The notes: generated by a model not told the origin, from the letters alone. Shown: positions 1-8,683, counted from the stretch's first letter. The stretch: DNA of 64,000 nt from Collinsella aerofaciens (GCF_963360655.1 NZ_OY725717.1:806001-870000), one strand, 5' to 3'. Numbers and translations: made by a program.

Positions 1-723
1 GTCGGCCATGGTGTCGGCTGCGGCCAGCGCGAGCTTGTCGCCCTCGCGGCAGGCCTGGAACACGTCCTTGGAATCGGAGGGGCCGGTGAGCTCAATGGGC
101 TCGACGCCCGCCTTCTTGCACTCGGCAAGGTAGTTGCTCACCACGCCGGTGGCGCTGGAATACTGCTCCAGATGGCCATGGCCGCCACAGCCGCAGGTGC
201 GCTCCTCGGCCGGGTTCAGGCACATGTGGCCAATCTCGCCGCCGGCGCCCACAACGCCCGATACCACGTCGCCGTTAACGATAACGCCGCCGCCCACGCC
301 GGTACCGATGGTGACCATCACCACGTTCTGCACGCCCTTGGCAGAACCGAGCCAGGCCTCGCCCATGGCAGCGGCGTTGGCATCGTTCTCATACTTAACG
401 ACCGCATCGGGGCAGTGCTTCTGAATGGCGACCCTCAGCTCGGGCAGGTTAATGGCAATGTTGGCCTTGACCTTGGCATCGCCCGACGCCGGGATGGGAC
501 ACGGAACGGCCAGGCCAATGCCCGCCACAAAGGCACGCGGAATCTGTGCCTTGGCGACCACCTGGTCGATAGCCTCGGTCACCGCGGCAAAGCCCGCGGC
601 GTCAACGATAGGAGGCGTGGGCACGCTGGCCTTGGCAAGCAGGTTGCCGTCCTCGTCGAACAGGCCCTCCTTAACCGAAGTGCCGCCGACGTCGATGCCG
701 ATGTAGTACTGCTTAGGTTCCAT
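1..723 (-). CDS. ROK-family glucokinase (3' end outside window)
   Basis: Phosphorylates free glucose (or a related hexose) with ATP in the cytoplasm. The reading frame is open from the ATG at 723 to the window edge, 241 codons, so roughly the last quarter of a normal ROK kinase is missing. The N-terminal phosphate loop DVGGT is at residues 11-15, followed by an ENDANAAAMGE segment and the ROK signature with GAGGEIGHM. The zinc-binding CxCGxxGCxE motif appears as CGCGGHGHLE, with His in place of the second-half Cys, which is unusual. A ribosome site AAAGGTGG lies about 7 nt before the ATG. It sits just beyond the cellobiose PTS operon, whose 6-phospho-beta-glucosidase releases glucose, so the two fit functionally. 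Substrate among hexoses is inferred. Confidence 0.85.
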   Translation of the reverse strand, partial: MEPKQYYIGIDVGGTSVKEGLFDEDGNLLAKASVPTPPIVDAAGFAAVTEAIDQVVAKAQIPRAFVAGIGLAVPCPIPASGDAKVKANIAINLPELRVAIQKHCPDAVVKYENDANAAAMGEAWLGSAKGVQNVVMVTIGTGVGGGVIVNGDVVSGVVGAGGEIGHMCLNPAEERTCGCGGHGHLEQYSSATGVVSNYLAECKKAGVEPIELTGPSDSKDVFQACREGDKLALAAADTMAD

Positions 724-777
724 GGGAGCCCACCTTTCTCGTTTAAACATTGCCTGTATGGTACCGCTCTCAAGGCA

Positions 778-818
778 AAAACCTACCAAAAAGGGACAGG
801 TTTGTTTTGGCAGGTTTT
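778..818. repeat. Inverted repeat AAAACCTRCCAAAA, copy A
   Basis: Arms AAAACCTACCAAAA (778-791) and TTTTGGCAGGTTTT (805-818) pair with one mismatch around the spacer AGGGACAGGTTTG. The word GGGACAGGTTTGTTTTGGCAGG recurs in degenerate form at 4,672-4,757, so this belongs to an intergenic repeat family. It lies between the glucokinase start and the terminator of the PTS operon. Confidence 0.6.
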
Positions 819-865
819 ATCTGGGGTAACGCAATTGGCTGCCCAACAGGCCGCGCAAGACCATC

Positions 866-906
866 CCCAAAAATAAAGGCGCCGGGAGGCGGAGGCTCCC
901 GGCGCC
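866..906 (-). terminator. Rho-independent terminator of the cellobiose PTS operon
   Basis: Perfect 11-bp stem GGCGCCGGGAG / CTCCCGGCGCC with a 7-nt loop. On the minus strand it is followed by a T-rich run (868-877). It starts about 60 nt after the stop of the PTS IIA gene. Confidence 0.85.
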
Positions 907-964
907 CGTCAAAGGGACTATGTTGTCTGTTGGACCGCACGGTCCGTCGCGGCGATAACGCCGA

Positions 965-1297
965 CTAGGCCTGAAGTGCCTGCAGCTGCTTGTGAACCTC
1001 GATGAGCTCCGTCGCCATGACGCGCATGGTCTCGGTGCCGGCCATCTGGTCCTCGGCATGCAGCAAAATCAACGGGGCCTCGCCGTTACGTTCGCCGTTG
1101 GCCTCCTTCTTCAGAAGCCCCATGTGAACATCGTGGCCACCGTTATAGGCCTCGTCGCCCTGCTTGATAAGCTCCTCGGCGGCGTCAAAATCGCCCTCCT
1201 TGGCCTTTTGCACGGCATTGATGTACATGCTCTTGGCGGTACCGACGTAGCTGATGATCTCAAAGCAGGTCATCTGCAGTTCGTTCATATCCTCCAT
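965..1297 (-). CDS. PTS lactose/cellobiose-family IIA component
   Basis: Cytoplasmic phosphocarrier of 110 residues that accepts phosphate from HPr and passes it to the IIB partner. The all-helical IIA-Lac fold is indicated by overall length and the FEIISYVGTAKS and LLHAEDQM segments; the His in LLHAEDQM (about residue 80) is the expected phosphorylation site. I prefer the ATG at 1297, which has AGGTG six nt upstream. A GTG at 1306 and an ATG at 1288 are alternatives. The gene follows IIB with almost no spacer, so the two are translated from one message. Cellobiose or another beta-glucoside is inferred from the linked 6-phospho-beta-glucosidase. Confidence 0.9.
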   Translation of the reverse strand: MEDMNELQMTCFEIISYVGTAKSMYINAVQKAKEGDFDAAEELIKQGDEAYNGGHDVHMGLLKKEANGERNGEAPLILLHAEDQMAGTETMRVMATELIEVHKQLQALQA

Positions 1298-1306
1298 GCG
1301 GAGCAC

Positions 1307-1609
1307 CTAGCCCATCACGCTGACGCAGTGGTCGATGATGCCGGCAGCGTTCATGCGGCCGTAGTCGACCATGTTGATGACCTCGACCGGAAAACGACCG
1401 GCGGCCTCCTTCTCAAAATCGCCCTTGGTGTAGCCGATCTGCGGACCAAGCAGCAACATGTCGCACTCGTCCAGGTGATCGTGGGCCTCGTTCATGGGAC
1501 GAGCCTCGACCTCAATATCCAGACCACGGTTTGCAACCTCGGCCTGCATCTTCTGGACCAGCAGGCTCGTGGACATGCCGGCATTGCAGCAGAGCATGAT
1601 CTTCTTCAT
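1307..1609 (-). CDS. PTS cellobiose-family IIB component
   Basis: 100-residue cytoplasmic phosphotransfer protein. The N-terminal strand ends in the phosphorylatable Cys8 within CCNAGMSTS, the hallmark loop of lactose/cellobiose IIB domains; length is normal for the family. AAGGAGG lies 4-5 nt before the ATG. It sits between IIC (start 3114, stop 1771) and IIA, giving the order IIC-IIB-IIA in one minus-strand transcript. It passes phosphate from IIA to the sugar bound by IIC. Confidence 0.92.
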   Translation of the reverse strand: MKKIMLCCNAGMSTSLLVQKMQAEVANRGLDIEVEARPMNEAHDHLDECDMLLLGPQIGYTKGDFEKEAAGRFPVEVINMVDYGRMNAAGIIDHCVSVMG

Positions 1610-1770
1610 GGTTTCCTCCTTATAACTGCGCGGCGCGCAGACGACAACTGGTTGTATTCCTTGCGGCTATTGTGCCCGCTCCCCTGTATCTTTACGCAAG
1701 GGAGAGAGCCGCGGGCACCGGCACCGCGTACCGGCGCCCGCAAAGGTGAAAGGGACGAACGTTAGGCGTT

Positions 1771-3114
1771 CTACTCGGCGAGAGCCTCCTGCTTGGCGAT
1801 TGCCTTCTCGGAAATCTTCATAAAGGGCAGGTAGACGGCCATGCCAATGACAATCTCGAGAGCCTGCCACACGCCGGCGCGCCAGTCAAAGCCCGTAGCG
1901 AGCAGGGCATTGATGACGGGAGGCATGGTCCAGGGCACCTGGGCGATGCAGGGGCTGATGATGCCTGCGCAGGTAAGGCCATAGGTGATGCCGATGAACA
2001 GATCGGGAAGAAGGACGAACGGGATCATGAGCGGCAGGTTGTACACGATGGGGTAACCGTAGATAACCGGCTCGTTGATGTTGAACAGACCAGGCAGGAT
2101 AGCCATCTTGGAAACGGTCTCGGAAGCCTTGTTCTTGGAGAACAGGAGCGTGTCGAGCAGAAGCATGAGGGTGCAGCCCGAGCCGCCGATGAGGGCGAAG
2201 CTGTTAACGATCTGCATGTTCATGTAGTGATCGGGCTGGATGGTGCCACCGGCGGCAAAGGTAGCCATGTTGTCGACGATGAGCATGGTCAGGATCGGCT
2301 CGACGGTAGCGCCAGAGATGGTGGACTGGTGAATACCGACGCAGAACAGCAGGTTAGCAAGGGTGTAGATGAGGATAACAGCCCACGGACCGGCGTTCAT
2401 GATGCTCTTGAGCGGGTTGGAGATGCACGTGGAGATGATGGTGCACAGATCGGTGCCGGCGCACACGGCGAGCAGGGCTGCGGCAAGAGCGAAGATCGCG
2501 AGGTTGAGCAGCATCGGGATCATGACGTTGAAGGAGTTGGAGACCGCGGGAGGCACGCCCTCGCCCAGCTTAACCTTGAGCTTCTCGACGCCAGAAATCT
2601 TGATGAAGAGCGAGACGGAAAGCAGGGCGATGATAATAGCCGAGAACAGACCGTTGGTGCCGGTGTTGGCAGTCGAAAGGGCGCCCGTGACCTCGGCGGA
2701 GGTGATCTTGTCGGTGAGCAGCGGGCTCGTGGCGGCAAGCGAGGCGGTGATCTGCTGCGGCATCATGATGACGAAAGCAGAGATAGCGACGACCACGCAA
2801 GCGAGCGGGTTATCGAAACGCTTGTTCTTAGCGAGGCTGTAGCCAATCAATCCGGCCAAGATAATGGCAGAGACGTTGAGGGTGCCCAGCGTAATTGCCG
2901 AACCCCACGTCTGAAGGTTGGCAAGGCCCGCCGCATCGAGCGGGAACAGAGGGAACACGACGTTGTTAATAAGAACCGCGATACCCGCAAGGATATAGAG
3001 CGGCGTGATGGTCGCGAAGGCGTCACGCAGGGAACGCAGGTGAACCTGGTTTCCCACCTTCGCAGAGACCTCGGCAAACTTGTCGAGGAAGCTCTTTCCG
3101 TTGTCACTGGCCAT
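1771..3114 (-). CDS. PTS cellobiose-family IIC permease
   Basis: 447-residue inner-membrane sugar permease. The sequence carries about ten hydrophobic segments. It also has the LacY-unrelated PTS-EIIC features expected of this family: an N-terminal FLDKFAEVSAKVGNQVHLRSLRDAF, split by a short break, followed by IAVLINNV-type helices, and a FNINEPVIYGYPI loop near residue 330 that lines the sugar site. AGGAG is 6 nt before the ATG. It follows the 6-phospho-beta-glucosidase by 120 bp and precedes IIB by 161 bp, so the whole set is likely one operon. Cellobiose is the best guess for the substrate; other beta-glucosides or chitobiose are possible. Confidence 0.92.
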   Translation of the reverse strand: MASDNGKSFLDKFAEVSAKVGNQVHLRSLRDAFATITPLYILAGIAVLINNVVFPLFPLDAAGLANLQTWGSAITLGTLNVSAIILAGLIGYSLAKNKRFDNPLACVVVAISAFVIMMPQQITASLAATSPLLTDKITSAEVTGALSTANTGTNGLFSAIIIALLSVSLFIKISGVEKLKVKLGEGVPPAVSNSFNVMIPMLLNLAIFALAAALLAVCAGTDLCTIISTCISNPLKSIMNAGPWAVILIYTLANLLFCVGIHQSTISGATVEPILTMLIVDNMATFAAGGTIQPDHYMNMQIVNSFALIGGSGCTLMLLLDTLLFSKNKASETVSKMAILPGLFNINEPVIYGYPIVYNLPLMIPFVLLPDLFIGITYGLTCAGIISPCIAQVPWTMPPVINALLATGFDWRAGVWQALEIVIGMAVYLPFMKISEKAIAKQEALAE

Positions 3115-3234
3115 GATTGCTCCTAACTTTCAAATCCGGCCTTTTCCTATGCGCACGGTGGTCTGTCGCCCTCTGCCACCAGATGTGCCATGTGTTGCGC
3201 GCAGCGGCGCGCGGTCTGGGCGTTCGCCCGTTCG

Positions 3235-4635
3235 CTAATCAACCACGTGAGTCGTGGCGACCTGCTTGAGCCAAGCTGCCGACTTCTTAAGGCGGCGCTT
3301 GTAGCCGTCCATAAGGTCGACCTCGACAAAACCGTAACGGTTCTTAAAGGCATTCGCCCAAGACCAGTTATCGATGACGGCCCAATAATGGTATCCACGG
3401 CACTTGGCGCCCTCGGCAATTGCCTTGGCAACCCACTCCAGGTGCTGGCGTACAAAGTCGACGCGGTAGTCATCCTGGATGGTTCCTTCGGCGTCTCGGT
3501 TCTTGTATTCGTCCATGATGCCGATGCCGTTCTCGGAAACGAACCACTCAAGATCGGGGTAGTTCTTAGCGCAGTCCATGCCAAAGTCGTAGAGGCCCTG
3601 CGGGTAGATCTCCCAGCCGCGGCTCTCGTTCATAACGGCGTCGGGCCACACGTACTCGTCGGCAAAGTGCGGCAGACCGTACTGGTCGATCTTGCTCGCC
3701 GGCGCCTGAACGCGCGTGGGGTGGTAGTAGTTGCAACCGAGCCAGTCGACAACACCCTGCTTAAGAATCTCTTGGTCGCCGGCACGGAACGGAAGCTTAA
3801 CGCCGCCCTCGGCCAGGCTGTCGAGCACGTCGGCGGGAAGCTCGCCCTTGGTAATGAGGTCGAGCCACCAGCGGTTGTTGATGCCACTGGTCATACGCAC
3901 GGCCTCGAGGTCCGCCTCGCTGGGGTTCTCCTTGGTGTAGACCGGGGTAAAGCAGTTGATCATGCCGATCTTGGCATCGCTGCGAACGGCGCCCTCGTCA
4001 TAGGCGCGACGGTAGTTGGCCACGGCCAGCGCATGTGCCAGCGAGATGTGATACTGCACGGTGCGAGCGCGGCTAAAGTCGTGGAGCTGTGGGAACCACA
4101 CGCCCTCCTGATAGCGCTGCTCGGGCTCGACGATGGGCTCGTTAAAGGTGAACCAGTACTTGATCTCCTGGCCAAACTCGTGGAAGGCGACGTCGGCGTA
4201 ATGTGCGTAAGCCTCGACAACCTCACGGCTCTCCCAGCCGCCACGGTTAAAAAGGTAGGTGGGCATGTCAAAGTGGTACAAGTTGACAAACGGCTCCAGG
4301 CCGGCTTCGCGAGAGGCGCGGAACAACTCGTGATACCACGCGGCGCCTTCCTCGTTGAGGTTGCCGTCGGCATCGAGCAGACGGCTCCACTGGATGGAAG
4401 TGCGATAGGTATCCAGGCCCAAGTCCTTCAAAATGCGAAGGTCTTCCTGGTACTTGGCCATAAAGTCATTGCCGGCGTAAGAGCCAACGCAGTTGTAGAA
4501 CGAGCCCAGATCCTGGATGGACCAGGTGTCCCACAGGTTCTCGAGCTTGCCGCCCTGGTTCCACTGACCCTCAGTCTGCGGGCCGGACATAGCAGCGCCA
4601 AAGAAGAAGTCGTTGGGCAGCTGATACTGTGCCAT
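3235..4635 (-). CDS. 6-phospho-beta-glucosidase (GH1)
   Basis: Hydrolyses phosphorylated beta-glucosides delivered by the linked PTS, giving glucose 6-phosphate and glucose or an aglycone. It is 466 residues, normal for glycoside hydrolase family 1. The acid/base Glu is in TFNEP and the nucleophile Glu in VSENGIG; both are intact. The C-terminal NRYGFVEVD is the usual family ending. The frame opens at a TTG (4638), but the ATG at 4635 is preferred because GAGGA lies 6-7 nt upstream. It is first in the operon with IIC, IIB and IIA, and transcribed away from the GntR gene at 4939. Phospho-specificity is inferred from PTS linkage. Confidence 0.92.
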   Translation of the reverse strand: MAQYQLPNDFFFGAAMSGPQTEGQWNQGGKLENLWDTWSIQDLGSFYNCVGSYAGNDFMAKYQEDLRILKDLGLDTYRTSIQWSRLLDADGNLNEEGAAWYHELFRASREAGLEPFVNLYHFDMPTYLFNRGGWESREVVEAYAHYADVAFHEFGQEIKYWFTFNEPIVEPEQRYQEGVWFPQLHDFSRARTVQYHISLAHALAVANYRRAYDEGAVRSDAKIGMINCFTPVYTKENPSEADLEAVRMTSGINNRWWLDLITKGELPADVLDSLAEGGVKLPFRAGDQEILKQGVVDWLGCNYYHPTRVQAPASKIDQYGLPHFADEYVWPDAVMNESRGWEIYPQGLYDFGMDCAKNYPDLEWFVSENGIGIMDEYKNRDAEGTIQDDYRVDFVRQHLEWVAKAIAEGAKCRGYHYWAVIDNWSWANAFKNRYGFVEVDLMDGYKRRLKKSAAWLKQVATTHVVD

Positions 4636-4671
4636 CAAAGTCCTCGCTTTCGTGTTCTAGAGCTTCCGGTT

Positions 4672-4757
4672 GGAGACGGGTTTGCTTTGGCAGGTTATCC
4701 GGCGCGGGCGCGCACCGGTCATACCGATATCCAACCCGCCAAAACAAAACCGTCCCC
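4672..4757. repeat. Imperfect inverted repeat in the bgl operon leader, copy B
   Basis: The left half runs from GGAGACGGGTTTGCTTTGG and the right half ends ACAAAACCGTCCCC; each is an imperfect reverse complement of the other over about 28 bp. It shares the word GGGACNGGTTTGYTTTGGCAGG with the repeat at 778-818. It lies between the predicted promoter (4803-4830) and the bglA start, so it would fold in the 5' leader RNA of the operon. Confidence 0.6.
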
Positions 4758-4802
4758 AAACGGTCGATCCTGTTCTGCGGAAAGATTCCGTTCGTTGCTT
4801 AA

Positions 4803-4830
4803 ACTATAGCGCTCTAATTCTAAAAGTAAA
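4803..4830 (-). promoter_or_regulatory. Predicted sigma-70-type promoter for the beta-glucoside operon
   Basis: On the minus strand a -35-like TTTACT and a -10-like TATAGT are separated by 16 bp. The AT-rich block contrasts with the surrounding GC-rich sequence. Transcription would start near 4795, leaving a leader of about 160 nt that contains the inverted repeat at 4672-4757. Confidence 0.55.
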
Positions 4831-4938
4831 GCGTCTTTTTCTTTTTTCTTTCTCGAGCTTCTTAGATAAAGGTTATATGGGTGCCTTGTTAAGGGTTATA
4901 CTTACTTGCGTATTGATATATGTCGGAAAGGAGGTTCA

Positions 4939-5658
4939 ATGATTCCCAAATACGAGGCGATAGCTGCAGATATTCGTCGAAGCATCGAGGATGGCACTCT
5001 TAAACCGGGCGACAAGCTTCCCACCGTCGTTGAGTTCTGCGAGCTCTATAGCGTTTCCAAAATCACCGTCAAACGAGCTATCGAGCAAATCACCGAGGAA
5101 GGTCTTATTACCAGCCGACGCGGATCGGGTACCTACGTTAAGGACACGGCGGGACTTCCCGGTCAGGCGTTTTTCCAGGGCAAAAACGACCGTGCCCAGG
5201 GCTTTTCGTATGAGCACCGCGGGGAGAAGGTGACCTCGGTGGTCTACGATTTCTCGATTGTTAATCCACCAGCGGACATCGCAGCCCAGCTGGGAATTGC
5301 CGAGGATGACTTTGCCTATCACATCGTGCGCGTGCGTCAGGCCGATGAGAAGCCCATCGTTATCGAGTACACCTACATGCCCCTCGAGCTGATTCCAGGC
5401 CTTAAAAAGAAGGACCTGTACGGATCGGTCTACCACTTCATCCGCGAGCAATGTGGGCTGAAGATTTCGAGCTTCCACCGTACCATTCGCGCCGTGGCAG
5501 CAACCGAGGAAGAAGCCGAGCGCTTGGACACCAAGCCTGGCTCTCCCCTGCTCGAGCTCACCCAGATTGGCTTTTTGGACAGCGGCGCCGCCTTTGAGTA
5601 TTCGGTCTCGCGCAACGTTGGCGACCGCTTTGAGTTGCACAACGTAACGTTGGCATAG
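4939..5658 (+). CDS. GntR-family regulator with UTRA effector domain
   Basis: 239-residue DNA-binding regulator. An N-terminal winged helix (about residues 5-70) contains SKITVKRAIEQITEEGLI and the wing RRGSGTYV. A C-terminal UTRA ligand-binding domain follows, with PIVIEYTYMPLELIPGL and ETQIGF-like ending LLELTQIGFLDSG. AAAGGAGG lies 4 nt before the ATG at 4939, which is chosen over an in-frame TTG/ATG further upstream. It is divergent from the beta-glucoside operon, so control of that operon by a phosphorylated sugar such as cellobiose 6-phosphate is the likely role (inference). Confidence 0.88.
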   Translation: MIPKYEAIAADIRRSIEDGTLKPGDKLPTVVEFCELYSVSKITVKRAIEQITEEGLITSRRGSGTYVKDTAGLPGQAFFQGKNDRAQGFSYEHRGEKVTSVVYDFSIVNPPADIAAQLGIAEDDFAYHIVRVRQADEKPIVIEYTYMPLELIPGLKKKDLYGSVYHFIREQCGLKISSFHRTIRAVAATEEEAERLDTKPGSPLLELTQIGFLDSGAAFEYSVSRNVGDRFELHNVTLA

Positions 5659-5726
5659 GTTTTTGTAGTCATCCGGGCGCTCGCTTTGAGCTGTTTTGTG
5701 CAGCGCCCGCGCAACACAATGGGGGT

Positions 5727-6665
5727 ATGAACATGTCCGATTTGATTAAGCTGACGCCGATCTTCCACGAGAAGATCTGGGGCGGTCGCCAGCTCGAAAC
5801 CGTATTTGGCTACGACATTCCCGATGGCCCCATCGGTGAGTGCTGGGCCATCTCGGCCCACCCCAACGGCGACTGCCAGATTGCGGAGGGCCCGTATGCC
5901 GGCCACACGCTGTCGTGGCTGTGGGCCGAGCATCGCGAGCTCTTTGGCAACTGCGAGGGCAAGGAGTTCCCGCTGCTCATTAAGATTCTGGACGCCAAGG
6001 ACGACCTTTCGATCCAGATTCATCCCAACGACGAGTACGCTGCCGAGCACGAGAACGGTAGCCTGGGCAAAACCGAGTGTTGGTATGTGCTGGACTGCGA
6101 GCCCGACGCCACGATCATCGTCGGCCAGCGTGCCAAGGACCGCGCCGAGGCCGCACAAATGATCGAGGAAGGACGTTGGGACGACATGCTCAACGTGTTG
6201 CCGATTCACAAGGGCGACTTTTTCCAGATTGATTCCGGTACCGTGCACGCCATCAAGACCGGCACGCTCATTTTGGAGACGCAGCAGTCGAGCGACGTGA
6301 CGTATCGTCTGTACGACTACGACCGTCCCGGCACCGACGGCAACCTGCGCCCGCTGCACATTGAGCAGAGCCTCGACTGCATCGACTTTGATGCTCAGGC
6401 TCCGACCGACGGCACGGTGACCGCGCCCGAGGTGGACGGCGTAACCGAGCTCGAGTCCAACCCCTGCTACACCGTCGATCGCGTGCGCGTCGACGGCAGC
6501 AAAACCATCGACCAGCGCTGGCCCTTCATGTGCCTGTCGGTCATCGACGGCGAAGGCACCGTCTGCGGCGACCCCGTCCACAGGGGAAGCCACCTGCTGG
6601 CACCCAGCACCGTCAGCTCCATCGACCTCGAAGGCAAAATGGAACTGATCATCAGCCACCTATAG
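5727..6665 (+). CDS. manA: Mannose-6-phosphate isomerase, class I
   Basis: Interconverts mannose 6-phosphate and fructose 6-phosphate in the cytoplasm; zinc-dependent. The 312-residue cupin protein has the N-terminal KIWGGRQLETVFG, the metal-binding QIHPNDEYA and a GTVHAIKTG segment with the later zinc ligand. It is the short bacterial form of the family, without the long eukaryotic insertion. A second ATG lies two codons downstream. The gene ends 17 bp before the first ~130-bp hairpin element. It follows the GntR gene on the same strand after a 68-bp gap; co-transcription is possible but not shown. Confidence 0.92.
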   Translation: MNMSDLIKLTPIFHEKIWGGRQLETVFGYDIPDGPIGECWAISAHPNGDCQIAEGPYAGHTLSWLWAEHRELFGNCEGKEFPLLIKILDAKDDLSIQIHPNDEYAAEHENGSLGKTECWYVLDCEPDATIIVGQRAKDRAEAAQMIEEGRWDDMLNVLPIHKGDFFQIDSGTVHAIKTGTLILETQQSSDVTYRLYDYDRPGTDGNLRPLHIEQSLDCIDFDAQAPTDGTVTAPEVDGVTELESNPCYTVDRVRVDGSKTIDQRWPFMCLSVIDGEGTVCGDPVHRGSHLLAPSTVSSIDLEGKMELIISHL

Positions 6666-6682
6666 GTCACCGGTCCCCAAGC

Positions 6683-6813
6683 GCTCGTCAGGACGGGGCG
6701 CGGGGTTTGGTCGCCTGCTCGGACAGTCCTGCTCGCACGGAGAGCACATTAAGTGCTCTCTGGCTCGTGCGGAACTCGCGATCGACCAAACCCCGCACCC
6801 CGTCCCGGCGAGC
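6683..6813 (-). repeat. ~130-bp hairpin element, copy L1
   Basis: Two outer arms of about 30 nt (left GGACGGGGCGCGGGGTTTGG, right CCAAACCCCGCACCCCGTCC) pair with one mismatch. The core read on the minus strand contains CGCGAGTTCCGCACG, then AGCACTTAATGTGCT, then GCAGGACTG and GAGCAGGC. The same core occurs at 8913-9041 and 63868-63998, while the outer arms differ. It starts 17 bp after the manA stop and is inverted relative to copy L2, with the AbiE-like cassette between them. Confidence 0.85.
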
Positions 6814-6834
6814 CTCTGGCTAGTTACGACAATC

Positions 6835-6879
6835 AAAAAGCAACAAGGGGCTCCCCCGCTCATCAAACGGGAGAGCCCC
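6835..6879 (-). terminator. Terminator of the AbiE-like cassette
   Basis: Stem GGGGCTCCCCCG (6847-6858) with CGGGAGAGCCCC (6868-6879), followed on the minus strand by TTGTTGCTTTTTG. It lies 27 bp after the nucleotidyltransferase stop. Its left flank and first arm, GCAACAAGGGGCTCCCCCG, are repeated in the same orientation at 8788-8806. Confidence 0.8.
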
Positions 6880-6905
6880 TCACCATACATAACGAATCAA
6901 GGTGC

Positions 6906-7673
6906 CTATAGGTAGACCTTTTCGAGAAACGATAATGTGTCCTGAAGACGCGCTCTCTCTTTACGATCGGTCTGCCGATTTACATAAGAAGAAAAGTCCG
7001 CAAAGAAGTCTCCGGCGTCAGCCCTCATTTGCTCTATTAGCTCCAAGCGAGCCGAAGGCGGCAACAAACCCGCAAGTCGAACAATATCCGAGCGATGCTT
7101 TCGTCGATCTTTATCGTTGCAATGGCGCCCTTCTTCATAGCTCCTATTGATATCAATGTGTGCACGCATCTTGAGGGGAATGATATGGAGCGCGTCGAGC
7201 AACGTAATGCCCTCTACGTTCGTTGCGTTGTCGCGAATAAATTCGTAGTAGCCATCGTCGAGAATAATTGCCGAAAGACTTGATACGGCCCCGTCAAAGG
7301 AAAGAGGTGCCACTTCGCTCGTTTCATCTTCGAGCACAAAATCAGGATGTCGGGCGAATAGCTCAATTTGGCCGGGATAGTCTAGGACTTGCCTTGATCC
7401 TTCGGGCAAACAGAACCGATAGTAAGTGCACTTTCCATCGCCGACCTTCCCAGTCTCATATCCGACAGCTTTGATAAATGCCCACAATGCAGTGGCGAAT
7501 TCAACGCCTTCCCCATCAACAATTACGACGATATCCAAGTCTTCAGTAGCTCTAAACGAATCGCCCTCATTGTCAAATAGAACGCTGCAGGCCCCTCCAC
7601 CAATAAGGACGTAACCGCCTTTACAGCCGCTCATGGCATCGGCAAATCGCTCTATTCCCCTCACTTTTGACAT
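6906..7673 (-). CDS. AbiEii-like nucleotidyltransferase (putative toxin)
   Basis: 255-residue protein of the nucleotidyltransferase superfamily. Near residue 25 it has VLIGGGACSVLF followed by RATEDLDIVV, the GG-(x)n-DxD pattern that binds metal and NTP in MNT/AbiEii proteins. A C-terminal helical region contains the KMRAHIDINR and KHRSDIVRL segments typical of this group. The ATG at 7673 has AGGAGG 6 nt upstream and overlaps the stop of the upstream gene by 13 nt, so the two are translationally coupled. The order regulator-then-NTase matches AbiE type IV toxin-antitoxin/abortive-infection pairs, in which the NTase modifies tRNA. Function is inferred from context and motif; codon usage looks less GC-rich than the neighbours, suggesting transfer. 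Confidence 0.75.
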   Translation of the reverse strand: MSKVRGIERFADAMSGCKGGYVLIGGGACSVLFDNEGDSFRATEDLDIVVIVDGEGVEFATALWAFIKAVGYETGKVGDGKCTYYRFCLPEGSRQVLDYPGQIELFARHPDFVLEDETSEVAPLSFDGAVSSLSAIILDDGYYEFIRDNATNVEGITLLDALHIIPLKMRAHIDINRSYEEGRHCNDKDRRKHRSDIVRLAGLLPPSARLELIEQMRADAGDFFADFSSYVNRQTDRKERARLQDTLSFLEKVYL

Positions 7674-8683
7674 ATCGTCCTCCTGAGCTGTTCGACCGCG
7701 TCGAGCAGACGATCTTCTTTGTAATCTGCTTTTGCGCAAGCAACGTATAAGGAAAACGGGTCGACACACTGCAAACCCGTCGCGTCAAAACTAATATCGG
7801 ACGGCGCGTCCACGGGATACGACCAGACCTCAATCACAACTGCCGCCGGTTCGTACCACTGAGCCTCCAGCCATCTGTCGCCCATATGCTCTTTCAAGGC
7901 CTCTAGCTGATATTTTTCGAGAGCAATGGTTGGAGCAGAGTCTTCATGGGCAAGGTCGGACATATAGCTAAGGGCAGACACACCGGAAAGCAGCGCATCA
8001 ACGGCACGTAGCTCTGTTCTCTCGATAACCTTCTTGAGCCGGATTCGCTCTAAAACTGGCGTGCGAAGATAGTCCTCAAACCCATCTAGCAACGTCTCGG
8101 TCGACAGCCCGGCGTCGCACAATATACGCTTTTTGCCGTCCCGCATAATCAACCCAGGAGCTATAGCGGCGATTTCCGAAAGATAGCCGCTGACGCTTGC
8201 CGCGCTTTTGCCACACAGACGCGCTAGGTCGCCGGCGGAGCAGTCAACCCATCGTCCCGCAATGAGATTTAGGACGATTCGTTGAGATTGGGGCGAAAGC
8301 GGAGCAGCGGGAGAAGCACCCAGCACCTCATCGGAAATAACGGCTCCGATAAACGGCAGGAACGCATTTCGCTCATCTCGGATATATGCGATTCCCTCCG
8401 AAGAAAGCGCGCGCATAAAACCTAAATCCATAGCATCCCAGCAAATTACCACCGGGTGAACATCTAACTTGCGCACCGCACTGACGAGATTTCGCGCCGA
8501 AATGACACTGGGCGGTTCCTTTGGTTCCGCAACAATAAAACGGCCCTGTTTAGACATGCCGAGCCGTGCCAAGCGAAGCGAATACCGCTCAAGATACATG
8601 CGAGGAATCTGCATCTCAACTGGCTCCGGGTCGATAGCGAGCTCTAAAGAGAAGAGTCTTTTTGGGAGGCAGTTTATCAGCAT
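7661..8683 (-). CDS. AbiEi-like regulator/antitoxin partner
   Basis: 340-residue protein. No full-length family is recognised with certainty. A helix-turn-helix-like segment around residues 135-190 (CSAGDLARLCGKSAASVSGYLSEIA) would bind DNA, and the C-terminal region DPFSLYVACAKADYKEDRLLDA resembles the tail of AbiEi-type antitoxins that precede NTase toxins. The start at ATG 8683 has GGTGA 7 nt upstream; a TTG two codons earlier is possible. It is first in a two-gene operon and overlaps the NTase gene. By analogy with AbiE it would repress its own promoter and neutralise the partner. That role is inference. Confidence 0.6.
   Translation of the reverse strand: MLINCLPKRLFSLELAIDPEPVEMQIPRMYLERYSLRLARLGMSKQGRFIVAEPKEPPSVISARNLVSAVRKLDVHPVVICWDAMDLGFMRALSSEGIAYIRDERNAFLPFIGAVISDEVLGASPAAPLSPQSQRIVLNLIAGRWVDCSAGDLARLCGKSAASVSGYLSEIAAIAPGLIMRDGKKRILCDAGLSTETLLDGFEDYLRTPVLERIRLKKVIERTELRAVDALLSGVSALSYMSDLAHEDSAPTIALEKYQLEALKEHMGDRWLEAQWYEPAAVVIEVWSYPVDAPSDISFDATGLQCVDPFSLYVACAKADYKEDRLLDAVEQLRRTICQK

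Noticed and set aside
7661-7769. Longer N-terminus (32 extra residues) for the AbiEii-like protein
   Set aside because: The extra part lies inside the upstream gene and lacks a ribosome site, while the ATG at 7673 has a strong one.
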